A stretch of 64,000 nt of DNA from an uncultured Hymenobacter sp. (GTDB lineage: Bacteria; Bacteroidota; Bacteroidia; Cytophagales; Hymenobacteraceae), in the NCBI GenBank assembly GCA_913776615.1, contig CAJYPK010000010.1, forward strand, positions 62,001-126,000. Direction: 5' to 3'. Both the position numbers and the translations under genes were made by a program. Shown in pieces: positions 53,084 through 60,998 of this stretch. A model generated the notes under the pieces. It worked only from the letters and a program-made list of their open reading frames with translations. It made no database searches and had not been told where the DNA came from. Numbering within the stretch: position 1 is the stretch's first letter; every line of letters starts with the position of its first letter.

Positions 53084-53133
53084 GCGAGCTCCAGCTCGCT
53101 GCTTCTTTTCTTCTTGGCCAGGCTGGAGCCTGG
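53084..53133. repeat. Two short adjacent palindromes before rnr
   Basis: GCGAGCT-CC-AGCTCGC at 53084-53099 and CCAGGCT-GG-AGCCTGG at 53118-53133 lie 18 bp apart in the gap between the ATP-grasp gene and rnr. A terminator or regulatory role is possible; there is no T run. Confidence 0.4.
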
Positions 53134-53193
53134 TGCCATTGGTCGCCTTCGTCAATCTTACTTCAAGCTGTCTGGCGGCCGTCTTATTTACCA

Positions 53194-55659
53194 ATGAAAA
53201 ACTCTAAAGACTCTGCCGCCCCCCGCGCCGCTCGCGCGAAGGTGGCTCCCGCCGGCCTCAGCCAGGACATCGTGTACCGGCAGTTTGCCGACAATCCCGG
53301 CAAAGTGCTGGGCTACCGGCAGCTCTCGCGTCGGCTCGGTATCACCACCAAAGCCCAGCGCGACGAACTGTTCGACCACCTCAAAGTGCTGCGTCGTTTG
53401 GGCCGCATTGAGCTGATGCAAAACGACGAATACCGCCTGGGCAACCCTACCGACCTACAGGTAGCAGCGGCGGCCTCCAAGGGCCGGAAAACCGCTAAAA
53501 AGGAAGCTTCCCGCGAGGCCACGCCGGCCATCCTTCCCGAGGACGAATTTGGTCAGGATCCCATCGTGCATCGCCGCCGCTCGGCCGGTTTCGACCACGT
53601 GGGCGACGGCCCCGACCGGCCCCGGCGCGATAGTAATACCATCATCGGGACGGTATCACTGGCCACGCCGCGCTTTGCCTTCGTGGTGCGCGAGGATGGC
53701 GAGGGCGACGACATCCGCGTCTTTACCGACCAGCTGCGCTACGCGTTGGATGGCGACCTGGTGCGGGTGCGCCTACGCGGCGTCCGCGACGGTCGCCTGA
53801 CCGGCGACGTGGTAGAAGTCATCAAGCGGCAGCGCACCGAAGTGGTGGGCCGCTTGCAGCTGCACGGTTCTATCGGCTTCGTGAAGCCCGACAACCGCAA
53901 GTCGTACTTCGACGTGCTGGTGACGCCCGAGGGGCTGGGCGACGCCCGCAACGGCGACAAGGTGCTGGTGCGAATTACCGAGTTTCCCGAGCACGAAGGG
54001 CTGGGCCACCCGGCTGGTACCATCGTGCGCAACTTTGGCGCGGCGGGTCAGAACGAGGCCGAGATAAACGCCATCATGGCGGAATTCGGCCTGCCCTTCG
54101 AATTTCCGGGCGCGGTGGAGGAGGAGTCGGAAGCCATTCCGCAGGAGATTACGGCCGACGAAATCAAGCGCCGCCGCGACTTCCGGCCCATTACCACCTT
54201 CACCATCGACCCTGATAATGCCAAGGACTTCGACGATGCGCTTAGCATTCGTCAGCTCGAAAACGGGCACTGGGAAGTGGGCGTGCACATCGCCGACGTA
54301 ACCCACTACGTGCGCCTCGGTACCGAGCTGGAGCGCGAGGCCAAGCACCGCGCCACCTCGGTGTACTTGGTGGACCGCGTGATTCCGATGCTGCCCGAAA
54401 ACCTCTCGAACGGCCTCTGCTCGCTGCGACCCCACGAGGACAAGCTGACTTTTTCGGCCGTGTTCGAGTTCGACGAGAAGGGTAAGATTCACGAGTCGTG
54501 GTTTGGCAAAACCATCATTCACTCCGACCGCCGCTTCACCTACGAGGAGGCCCAGACGCGCATCGAGACCGGCGAGGGCGACTACGCCGACGAAATCAAT
54601 GCCCTCAACGGCATCGCCAAAAAGCTGTCGGCCGCCCGCTTCAGGAAGGGCGCGATTAGCTTCGAAACCCAGGAGGTGAAGTTCAAGCTGGGCGAGGATG
54701 GCACCCCGCTGGGCGTGTACGTGAAGGAGCGCAAGGATGCGCACAAGCTCATCGAGGAGTTCATGCTGCAAGCCAACAAGGGCGTGGCCGAGTACGTGTT
54801 CAACAAGCGCCGCACCAAGCCGCGCCTCACGATGGTGTACCGCACCCACGACGCGCCCGACCCCGAGCGCCTCGAAAACTTCGCGCTGTTTGCCCAGAAG
54901 TTCGGCCACAAGCTGAACCTCGCCAATCCTAAAAAAGTCAGCACCGAGCTCAACAAGCTCAGCGAAGACGTGGTGGGCCGACCCGAGCAAAACGTGATTC
55001 AGGGCCTGGCCATCCGCTCCATGTCGAAGGCCATTTACACCACCGAGCCGCTGGGGCACTTCGGGCTGGCCTTCGCGCACTACTCACACTTCACCTCGCC
55101 CATCCGCCGCTACCCCGACATGATGGCCCACCGCCTGCTGGAGCACTACCTCGAAGGCGGCAAGAACGTGGACCCCGAGCCGGTGGAGGAGGAGTGCAAG
55201 CACTCGTCGCGCCGTGAGAAACTAGCCGCCGACGCCGAGCGCGCCAGCATCAAATACAAGCAGGTCGAGTACATCGGCAAGCGCGTGGGCGAGCAGTTCA
55301 CGGGCGTGGTGTCGGGCCTTACGGAGCGCGGTATCTACGTCGAGATCGAGGAAAATAAGTGCGAGGGCATGGTGCGAATTTCCGACATTCCCGGCGATAC
55401 CTGGGAGCTCGACAAGGACAATTACCGCATCGTGGGTCGGGGCTCGAAGCGCATCATCCAGTTCGGCGACGAGCTGCAAGTCATCGTGACGTCGGCCAAC
55501 CTGCTCGACCGCACCATCGATATGGAGCTGGTCGATAACCGCCCCGAGCACGTGAAGCAGCGCGAGCGTGCCGAGCGCGAGGCCAGCCGCTACGAGCGCG
55601 GTGGTCGGGGTGGAAGGGGTGGTAAAGCCGGTAAGGGTAACGGTAAGTACCGTCGATAA
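53194..55659 (+). CDS. rnr: Ribonuclease R
   Basis: The 821-residue protein has the full RNase R layout: an N-terminal winged helix (LSQDIVYRQFADNPGKVLGYRQLSRRLGI), cold-shock domains (GTVSLATPRFAFVVREDGEGDDI; GRLQLHGSIGFVKPDNRK), an RNB catalytic domain with the metal-binding Asp series in TFTIDPDNAKDFDDALSI, and an S1 domain near 700-780 (GEQFTGVVSGLTERGIYVEIEE). The C-terminal tail is basic and Gly/Arg-rich (RGGRGGKAGKGNGKYRR). It degrades structured RNA 3' to 5' in the cytoplasm. A small membrane protein gene starts 2 bp after the stop codon. Confidence 0.97.
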   Translation: MKNSKDSAAPRAARAKVAPAGLSQDIVYRQFADNPGKVLGYRQLSRRLGITTKAQRDELFDHLKVLRRLGRIELMQNDEYRLGNPTDLQVAAAASKGRKTAKKEASREATPAILPEDEFGQDPIVHRRRSAGFDHVGDGPDRPRRDSNTIIGTVSLATPRFAFVVREDGEGDDIRVFTDQLRYALDGDLVRVRLRGVRDGRLTGDVVEVIKRQRTEVVGRLQLHGSIGFVKPDNRKSYFDVLVTPEGLGDARNGDKVLVRITEFPEHEGLGHPAGTIVRNFGAAGQNEAEINAIMAEFGLPFEFPGAVEEESEAIPQEITADEIKRRRDFRPITTFTIDPDNAKDFDDALSIRQLENGHWEVGVHIADVTHYVRLGTELEREAKHRATSVYLVDRVIPMLPENLSNGLCSLRPHEDKLTFSAVFEFDEKGKIHESWFGKTIIHSDRRFTYEEAQTRIETGEGDYADEINALNGIAKKLSAARFRKGAISFETQEVKFKLGEDGTPLGVYVKERKDAHKLIEEFMLQANKGVAEYVFNKRRTKPRLTMVYRTHDAPDPERLENFALFAQKFGHKLNLANPKKVSTELNKLSEDVVGRPEQNVIQGLAIRSMSKAIYTTEPLGHFGLAFAHYSHFTSPIRRYPDMMAHRLLEHYLEGGKNVDPEPVEEECKHSSRREKLAADAERASIKYKQVEYIGKRVGEQFTGVVSGLTERGIYVEIEENKCEGMVRISDIPGDTWELDKDNYRIVGRGSKRIIQFGDELQVIVTSANLLDRTIDMELVDNRPEHVKQRERAEREASRYERGGRGGRGGKAGKGNGKYRR

Positions 55660-55661
55660 CA

Positions 55662-55967
55662 ATGCGGCTCGTCAAATACATTTTCTCTGTGCTTGGCCTA
55701 CTCTGGTTAACGCTAGTAACCTCCCCATACAAGCAGGCATATGGTCAGGACAGGTATCGGTACTTTGATGATGACTCCATCTTCTTCGGCCTGATACTTT
55801 CACTATTTTTTCTGTTTGTGCATGGCTTGAGTGTCTGGCTGACCGCTTACGTAATTCGTGAACGCCGCCCAGAAAAAGCTGATCTGATAGCTGGCACTTG
55901 CTATCTCCTATTGGCTGGCTACTATCTCTACTGTGCTAATAGTGGTGCTGCGCTGCATGAGCAGTGA
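55662..55967 (+). CDS. Small membrane protein of unknown function
   Basis: The 101-residue protein starts 2 bp after the rnr stop and is likely cotranscribed. Three hydrophobic segments are visible: LVKYIFSVLGLLWLTLVTS, IFFGLILSLFFLFVHGLSVWL and AGTCYLLLAGYYLYCA. Codon use is less GC-rich than in rnr. I do not recognise a family. A strong terminator follows. Confidence 0.65.
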   Translation: MRLVKYIFSVLGLLWLTLVTSPYKQAYGQDRYRYFDDDSIFFGLILSLFFLFVHGLSVWLTAYVIRERRPEKADLIAGTCYLLLAGYYLYCANSGAALHEQ

Positions 55968-56000
55968 TCTCAGTTAGCTCTCGCACTAGGTTGCTTCGTC

Positions 56001-56034
56001 GGCCCTGTATCGCATGATACAGGGCCGTTTTATT
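56001..56034 (+). terminator. Terminator after the small membrane protein gene
   Basis: An 11-bp perfect stem GGCCCTGTATC / GATACAGGGCC with loop GCAT, followed by GTTTTATT. Confidence 0.88.
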
Positions 56035-56110
56035 GTTGGCTCATTAGGACCCTGATTATGGTACTGGGCCAGACCCCGCACCATCGTCATTCTGCGCCCT
56101 TCGTCCCGCC

Positions 56111-56118
56111 TACCTTTG
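56111..56118 (+). promoter_or_regulatory. -7 box of the polyprenyl synthase gene
   Basis: TACCTTTG, a perfect TAnnTTTG match, ends 5 bp before the GTG at 56124. This fixes my choice of start, because the ATG at 56058 would lie upstream of the promoter. Confidence 0.5.
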
Positions 56119-56123
56119 CCGCC

Positions 56124-57095
56124 GTGCAAACCGACCTCTCGACCCTCCTGAATCAAGCCCTCGCCCAGCTTGATTACGGCCAGCAACCGGCCGCTCTCTA
56201 CGACCCTATTCGCTATATCATGGGCCTCGGCGGGAAGCGCCTGCGGCCCCTGCTCACGCTGCTCGGCGGGCAGCTTTTCACCGACGACCTGGCCCCGCTG
56301 GTGAAGCCTGCGCTGGCCACCGAAGTCTTCCACAACTTCACCCTGGTCCACGACGACCTCATGGATCAGGCCCCGCTGCGGCGCGGCCAGCCCACGGTGC
56401 ATGAGAAGTGGAATGCCAGCACGGCCATCCTCTCGGGCGACGTGATGCTGGTGCGGGCCTACGAATTGCTCTTCGAAAACGTGCCCGCCGCCGTGCTGCC
56501 CCAGGTGCTGCGCCGCTTCTCCCAAACCGCCGCCGAGGTGTGCGAGGGCCAGCAGTGGGACATGAACTTCGAGACTGAGACCACCGTCACCATCCCGCAG
56601 TACCTCGACATGATCCGGCTCAAGACGGCCGTGCTCCTGGGGTTCGCCCTAGAGCTGGGGGCCGTGCTGGCCGGGGCCAGCGCCGCCGACGCCGAGCACC
56701 TGCGGCAGTTCGGCACCGACATTGGCCTGGCCTTCCAGCTCCGCGACGACCTGCTCGACGTGTACGGCGACGCCGCCACCTTCGGCAAGCGGGTAGGGGG
56801 CGACATCATTTCCGACAAGAAAACCTTCCTGCTCCTGACCGCCCAGGCCCAGGCCGGCGAGGCCCAACAAGCCACGCTCGCCCAGCACATCGGCCAGCCC
56901 GTACCCGATGCCGAAGCCAAGGTGGCGGCCGTGCGCGGCGTGTACGACGAGCTGAATATCCGCCCCCAAACCGAGGCGCTCATCAACCAGTATTTCGAAG
57001 CCGGCCTGCTGCACCTGGAGCGGATAACCGTCGCCGCGGCCCGTAAAGCGCCCCTGCACCGGCTGGCCCTGCAACTGCTGGAACGCGAATCGTAG
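56124..57095 (+). CDS. Polyprenyl (geranyl/farnesyl-type) diphosphate synthase
   Basis: The start is GTG 56124 (reading VQTDLSTLLNQALAQLDYGQQ); a frame extension begins at ATG 56058 but lies before the promoter box. The ~323-residue protein has both Asp-rich motifs: HNFTLVHDDLMDQAPLRRG (first) and FQLRDDLLDVYGD (second), with GGKRLRP for the allylic/isopentenyl phosphate. It condenses IPP with an allylic diphosphate in the cytoplasm. The size class of the product (C15-C20) is only an estimate from the residues before the first motif. The gene is followed by a palindromic repeat and a rhomboid protease gene. Confidence 0.93.
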   Translation: MQTDLSTLLNQALAQLDYGQQPAALYDPIRYIMGLGGKRLRPLLTLLGGQLFTDDLAPLVKPALATEVFHNFTLVHDDLMDQAPLRRGQPTVHEKWNASTAILSGDVMLVRAYELLFENVPAAVLPQVLRRFSQTAAEVCEGQQWDMNFETETTVTIPQYLDMIRLKTAVLLGFALELGAVLAGASAADAEHLRQFGTDIGLAFQLRDDLLDVYGDAATFGKRVGGDIISDKKTFLLLTAQAQAGEAQQATLAQHIGQPVPDAEAKVAAVRGVYDELNIRPQTEALINQYFEAGLLHLERITVAAARKAPLHRLALQLLERES

Positions 57096-57100
57096 CCCCT

Positions 57101-57176
57101 GTAGGGTAAGCTTTAGCTTGCCCGGCACCAGACGAGCCGCCTCCCACCTTACGCCGGGCAAGCTAAAGCTTACCCC
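57101..57176. repeat. Palindromic repeat, GGGTAAGC-TTGCCCG family (copy 2)
   Basis: Arms 57101-57126 and 57153-57176 pair over 23 perfect bases with the core GGTAAGCTTTAGCTTGCCCG. It has the same plan as the repeat at 38145-38258, differing at the AAGCTTT/AAGCGTT position. It fills the gap before the rhomboid gene. Confidence 0.8.
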
Positions 57177-57185
57177 ATACTCCTT

Positions 57186-57824
57186 ATGATTTCCCCGATT
57201 CTCCTTCTCATCGGCCTCACGGTGGCCATCTCTGCCTACGCCTGGTCTAGCCGCGACCTGATGGAGGCCTGGATAATGCAGCCCTACGTGATGGCCCGCA
57301 ACGGCCAGTGGTACCGCCTGCTCACCTCCGGCTTCCTGCACGCCGACTGGGCGCACCTCCTGTTCAACATGTTTGCCTTCTACTCCTTCAGCCCGCTGGT
57401 GCTCGCCACGCTGGCCCAGGGGTACGGGGCGGGCGCCGGGCTGGGGCTGTTTCTGCTGCTTTACCTGGGCGGCATTGTCGTCTCGGACCTGCCCACCTAT
57501 TTCAAGCACCGCGACGACCGCAACTACCGTAGCCTGGGTGCTTCGGGTGGGGTATCGGCAGTGCTCTTCGCCAGCATCCTGCTTTTTCCGGTTAATAAGA
57601 ACGGTGGGGGCATCATCATCTTTCCGATCCCGTTTCCCATTCAGCCCTTCCTATTTGGCTTCCTGTACCTGGGCTATTCCTACTACATGGGCCGGCGGCG
57701 GGGCGACAACATCAACCACGACGCCCACTTCTACGGGGCGCTGTTTGGAGTGCTTTTTATTCTGGCCCTGGTGCCGGGAGCGCTGAACCATTTCTTCCAG
57801 CAAGTGGGCGCTTATCGATTTTAA
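57186..57824 (+). CDS. Rhomboid-family intramembrane serine protease
   Basis: The ~212-residue protein has six hydrophobic segments. The catalytic Ser is in LGASGGVSA (GxSG motif of helix 4), the catalytic His in NHDAHFYGALFG, and the HLLFNMFAFYSF segment carries the conserved HxxxNM-type helix 2 motif (HADWAHLLFNM). WYRLLTSGFLHADWAHL is the typical L1 region. It cleaves membrane proteins within the bilayer; substrate unknown. Some 15 bp after the palindromic repeat, with no nearby partner. Confidence 0.93.
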   Translation: MISPILLLIGLTVAISAYAWSSRDLMEAWIMQPYVMARNGQWYRLLTSGFLHADWAHLLFNMFAFYSFSPLVLATLAQGYGAGAGLGLFLLLYLGGIVVSDLPTYFKHRDDRNYRSLGASGGVSAVLFASILLFPVNKNGGGIIIFPIPFPIQPFLFGFLYLGYSYYMGRRRGDNINHDAHFYGALFGVLFILALVPGALNHFFQQVGAYRF

Positions 57825-57898
57825 AAGGAAAGGTATCCTAGTGGGGAAATGCTGCGTAAAACACGCACATTCTCTCACCAAAGCCCTTTCCTTTCACA

Positions 57899-58171
57899 AT
57901 GAAACCGCTTCGTTCTTTTACCCAACGGCTGCCCATGCTGGCCGCCCTGCTGCTGCCCATTCTGTTGCTCACCACCGGCTGCGCCCGCTTCAACGCCGAT
58001 GGTAGCCTGGCCCCCTGGGGTATCGCCCTGCTGATCCTGGACGTGCTGGCTATTATCAACGTGTTCGGCCAGCCCTGGGACATTGGCAAGAAGATTCTCT
58101 GGGCCGCCATCATTTTCTTCTTCCCGTTTGGCGGCCTGCTGATTTACTACTTCTTCGGCCGTACCCGCTAG
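57899..58171 (+). CDS. Small lipoprotein/membrane protein with PLDc_N-like segment
   Basis: The 90-residue product begins with a signal peptide ending in a lipobox (PILLLTTGC). Two hydrophobic segments follow (PWGIALLILDVLAIINVFG; ILWAAIIFFFPFGGLLIYYFFG), matching the PLDc_N layout (DVLAIINVF ... KILWAAIIFFFPFGGLLIYYF) that is found N-terminal to cardiolipin synthases and as stand-alone small proteins. It is followed by a strong terminator. Confidence 0.75.
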   Translation: MKPLRSFTQRLPMLAALLLPILLLTTGCARFNADGSLAPWGIALLILDVLAIINVFGQPWDIGKKILWAAIIFFFPFGGLLIYYFFGRTR

Positions 58172-58189
58172 GATCACACCTCAGCCAGT

Positions 58190-58228
58190 AAAAAGGGGCT
58201 CCCACCGATTAGGTGGGAGCCCCTTTTT
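58190..58228. terminator. Bidirectional terminator between converging genes
   Basis: Stem AAAAAGGGGCTCCCACC / GGTGGGAGCCCCTTTTT, 17 bp and perfect, with loop GATTA. Confidence 0.92.
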
Positions 58229-58258
58229 GTTTAGTCAGGCCCGGATGGCTCGACGTAC

Positions 58259-58888
58259 TTAATGGCTGTTCAGGAGATGATTCTTTTCCAGCCGGGCTAC
58301 GCCCCGGGCCAGCTCCCCGGCGTTCGTGATCTGCTTGGCCTGCCAGTGGCCATCGGGCTGCTTGAGCAGCTTCACTTCTACTACCATCGTGGTGTCGTAG
58401 CGCGGCTGCGTAAACTCCAGGCCCACCAGCGCCTCGTTGCCCTTATCGGTCGCGTACTTCACGCCCTTAAATTTGCTGTCGGGGCTCACCACGCGCCCCG
58501 CCAGGCCCAGGAAGGAGAGATTGACCAACCTCTTGGGAGCCGCTGCCTGGGCCGCTTCCAGTGAGCCGGTCTCGACGTAGCGCTGCATTTCCTTGTGGGC
58601 CGCTTTCGCCAGCTGGGGCTTGAGCAGGCGCAGCCCGCCGCGCAGGGCCAGCCCGCCGCCGGGTACCAGCGCCGTCAGGACGCCGCTCTGGCTGGCCACG
58701 TCATCGACCAGGTGGCCCGTCAAAGCGTCCACATCTACGTAGCGCTCGAAGGTGGCCAGGTCGTGCGTTTGGGTAGCAGCGGCGGCTTGCAGCAACGCAT
58801 ATTCGGGGCCTTGCTTGAGGGAATTGTAGTAATAATAGCCGCCGCCAACCAGCGCCAGCAGCACAACCAGGAGTAGTAAACGCTTCAT
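58259..58888 (-). CDS. DUF2939-family protein
   Basis: The 209-residue protein starts with a membrane anchor or uncleaved signal (RLLLLVVLLALVGGGYYYYNSL). The following sequence (GPEYALLQAAAATQTHDLATFERYVDVDALTGHL) is the hallmark of DUF2939 proteins, a periplasmic family of unknown role. The C-terminal half has alternating strands (TDKGNEALVGLEFTQPRYDTTMVVEVKLL). It converges on the PLDc_N-like gene and is divergent from the phosphodiesterase gene at 59001. Confidence 0.82.
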   Translation of the reverse strand: MKRLLLLVVLLALVGGGYYYYNSLKQGPEYALLQAAAATQTHDLATFERYVDVDALTGHLVDDVASQSGVLTALVPGGGLALRGGLRLLKPQLAKAAHKEMQRYVETGSLEAAQAAAPKRLVNLSFLGLAGRVVSPDSKFKGVKYATDKGNEALVGLEFTQPRYDTTMVVEVKLLKQPDGHWQAKQITNAGELARGVARLEKNHLLNSH

Positions 58889-59000
58889 AAGAAAAAAGAA
58901 AAGTCAGGAATCGGGCAGGCACCCAGCCCGCGCAAACTAGGCTGCAAAGAAAGCGACTGGCTCGCCCGACTGCCATCCGCCGCCGTGCGTACAAGCGGGC

Positions 59001-59861
59001 ATGTCAAATAATTCCTCTTGCCAAAAGGCCGCCCGCCGGCCCGAAATCCACGGCCACCGGGGCTGCCGGGGCCTGCTGCCCGAAAATACCTTGCCCGCCT
59101 TTCTGCACGCGCTGGAGCTGGGTGTGGATGTGCTGGAGCTGGACGTCGTAATCTCGGCCGACCAGCAGGTAGTGGTTTCGCACGAGCCCTGGCTGGCCGC
59201 CCGGCTGGGGCGCGGGCCCGCCGGCGAGCGCATCGACCCGCGCCGCGAGCAGGAGTATAACCTGTACCAGCTGCCCTACGCCACCATCCGGCGGTGCGTG
59301 GTAGGCGAGTGGCCGCATCCCGATTTTGCCGGGCAGCAGCCGCACGCCAGCTACCGGCCGCTGCTACGCGAGGTGCTGCGCACTGTGGAGGCCGCCAGCC
59401 AGCGCCTGGGTCGCCCGCCGGTCGGCTACTCGATAGAGCTGAAAAGTACGCCGGCGGGCGACGGCGTTTTTCACCCAGGCCCTACCCAGTTCGTCGAGCT
59501 GGTGCTGGCCGAGGTGGCGGCCGCCGCCGTGCAGGCCCGCACTACGCTGCTCAGTTTTGATGCGCGCATCCTGCAAACAGCCCGACGGCAGGCCCCGGGG
59601 CAGGCCCTGTGTTTGCTCAACGAAACGCCCTCCCCCGTTACGATGCTGTTCGAACAGCTGGGTTTCGTGCCCGACGTTTTTGGGTCCGACTACCGCCTCC
59701 TGTCGCCGGCCCTGATACAAGAACTGTCCGCCGGGTACCCGACGCTCCGGCTGGTGCCCTGGACTGTCAACGAGCTGCCTGATTTGCAAACCGCCATTCA
59801 ATGGGGCGTAGCCGGCATTACGACCGATTATCCCGACCGATTGCTCACTTTGTTACACTAG
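59001..59861 (+). CDS. Glycerophosphodiester phosphodiesterase family protein
   Basis: The 286-residue protein has the GDPD TIM-barrel signature: HGHRGCRGLLPENTLPAF with the first catalytic His, VDVLELDVVISAD with metal-binding Glu and Asp, VVSHEPW with the second His, and SIELKS with a further metal-binding Glu. The C-terminal VPWTVNELPDLQTAIQWGVAGITTDYPD matches the family's end. There is no signal peptide, so it is probably cytoplasmic. It hydrolyses glycerophosphodiesters to glycerol-3-phosphate and an alcohol. Confidence 0.93.
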   Translation: MSNNSSCQKAARRPEIHGHRGCRGLLPENTLPAFLHALELGVDVLELDVVISADQQVVVSHEPWLAARLGRGPAGERIDPRREQEYNLYQLPYATIRRCVVGEWPHPDFAGQQPHASYRPLLREVLRTVEAASQRLGRPPVGYSIELKSTPAGDGVFHPGPTQFVELVLAEVAAAAVQARTTLLSFDARILQTARRQAPGQALCLLNETPSPVTMLFEQLGFVPDVFGSDYRLLSPALIQELSAGYPTLRLVPWTVNELPDLQTAIQWGVAGITTDYPDRLLTLLH

Positions 59862-60014
59862 CCAGTCTGTAACGCTGTAATTAGTGTAACAAGCAAGTGT
59901 CAATGATTACACGTTACGACCTGGCCAGCGGCTACTGTTACGATTGTTAAGAAGTTAGCCAACCTTTGGTGTGCATTGCCGTCTTTATACATCTTTGCAA
60001 TACCAACCTGTAAC
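59852..60014. promoter_or_regulatory. Cluster of TGTAAC/GTTACA motifs before the HTH gene
   Basis: TGTAAC or its complement occurs at 59852, 59868, 59885 and 60009, with one-mismatch forms at 59876, 59906, 59913 and 59937. The first lies at the phosphodiesterase stop codon, the last between promoter and start of the HTH gene. Four more occur within that gene (60241-60294). They look like binding sites of one regulator, possibly the adjacent protein; this is inference. Confidence 0.5.
59965..59997 (+). promoter_or_regulatory. Putative promoter of the HTH gene
   Basis: TTTGG at 59965-59969 and a -7-like CATCTTTG at 59990-59997, about 20 nt apart. The ATG is at 60026 and a TGTAAC motif lies between, at 60009-60014, in a position where it could act as an operator. 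Confidence 0.4.
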
Positions 60015-60025
60015 GCCCGCTCTGT

Positions 60026-60412
60026 ATGCCTCACCAAGGTGAAATACTGCAAGAAGCTATCAAGAGAAGCGGGATTTCCATCACTCGTATCGTGGAGGAA
60101 CTCGGTATTACGCGGCCGACTATCTACCGGAAATTCAAGGATGAAACACTGGACGCCAACTTCGTAAAGAATATCGGACAAATTATCGGACATAATTTCT
60201 CGGATGACTTTACGATTGTTCAGCAATCTGCTTTGCCGTTTGTAACGCCGCTCCCCAAGCAATCCGTTACACAAGCTGTTACACCCCGTGTAACGAACGC
60301 CCCGAAAGTTGATTCTGATACTGTTAGCCAGCTCCTGACGCTCCAAGCCAAGTACATCGCGCTGCTGGAAGCCTACAATGAGCTCCTGCTAAAGGTGTAT
60401 GGCCCGAAGTAA
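60026..60412 (+). CDS. Small HTH DNA-binding protein next to parS
   Basis: The 128-residue protein has an N-terminal helix-turn-helix (ILQEAIKRSGISITRIVEELGITRPTIYRKFKDE), which resembles Fis/resolvase-type HTHs. A middle linker reads VTPLPKQSVTQAVTPRVTNAP, in which each VT pair is encoded by a GTNAC-type motif. A C-terminal leucine-rich helix (LLTLQAKYIALLEAYNELLLKVYG) may mediate dimerisation. The family is not recognised. The stop codon lies 7 bp before a perfect parS site, and the promoter region is full of TGTAAC motifs. A role in control of its own gene or in origin-domain organisation is speculative. Confidence 0.75.
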   Translation: MPHQGEILQEAIKRSGISITRIVEELGITRPTIYRKFKDETLDANFVKNIGQIIGHNFSDDFTIVQQSALPFVTPLPKQSVTQAVTPRVTNAPKVDSDTVSQLLTLQAKYIALLEAYNELLLKVYGPK

Positions 60413-60442
60413 CAAAAATGTTCCACGTGAAACATTTTTGTT
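60411..60442. other. parS: parS centromere site in a 32-bp palindrome
   Basis: TGTTCCACGTGAAACA (60419-60434) is an exact match to the ParB-binding consensus TGTTNCACGTGAAACA. It sits in a longer palindrome (AACAAAAATGTT on the left and its complement on the right), which may double as terminator of the HTH gene. The site is 21-23 kb from the oriC-like region, matching the usual origin-proximal position of parS. The remaining sequence up to 60583 contains nothing else recognisable. Confidence 0.9.
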
Positions 60443-60583
60443 GGCAGTTAAGCTTTTTGGTTGTATTGAGTAAAGCTCCCTACGCGGTGCGCTGACGCAA
60501 TATGGATAACCTGCGATAGGCTAAAGCGCAGCGCAGATATTCCGCCTCACCCGCGTTAGTGTCACTTGCCCGAGCCGGGCTAG

Positions 60584-60961
60584 CTACAGAAAAATTACCT
60601 CCGTTACGGCCTGGGAGCCAACCTCGGCGTTGAGCATTTCGAGCACCCGCGTCTTGGCCATTACCAGCTCGTGTTTGAGCGGGGCGGAGGTAAGCCGCAC
60701 GAAAAGCTTGCCCTTGCTCACGTACACTTCCTTTGTTTTGAGGGCGACGGCCTTGCCCATTACGCGCTCCCAGCTGGCTACCACCGTCACTTCGTTGAGC
60801 TTGCCGCCGAGGCGGTAGGCGCGCACCAGCGCTTCGAGCCCCTCCTTCAGCGGGATAACGTCGGCCCGGCGAGCGGTAGGGGAGAGGCTATGTTTTTTCA
60901 CGGGTAAAAATAAAAGGCTGTGCTGACGTGCGGCCAGCAGCAGCCCGGTTTGGTATTTCAA
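60584..60961 (-). CDS. DUF721 protein (DciA-like)
   Basis: The 125-residue frame starts at ATG 60961; a GTG at 60901 (VKKHSLSPTARRADV) may be the true start because the first 20 residues look non-conserved. The DUF721 core is visible: PLKEGLEALVRAYRLGGKLNEVTVVASWERVMGKAVALKT, then YVSKGKLFVRLTSAPLKHELVMAKTRVLEMLN, ending VTEVIFL. DUF721 includes DciA, which loads or helps the replicative helicase DnaB in bacteria without DnaC (family knowledge). It lies 37 bp downstream of recF, the arrangement seen in many Bacteroidota, and 21 kb from oriC. Confidence 0.88.
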   Translation of the reverse strand: MKYQTGLLLAARQHSLLFLPVKKHSLSPTARRADVIPLKEGLEALVRAYRLGGKLNEVTVVASWERVMGKAVALKTKEVYVSKGKLFVRLTSAPLKHELVMAKTRVLEMLNAEVGSQAVTEVIFL

Positions 60962-60998
60962 AAATACGTCGGCCCACGGGTGTAACGGGTTGCGCCGA

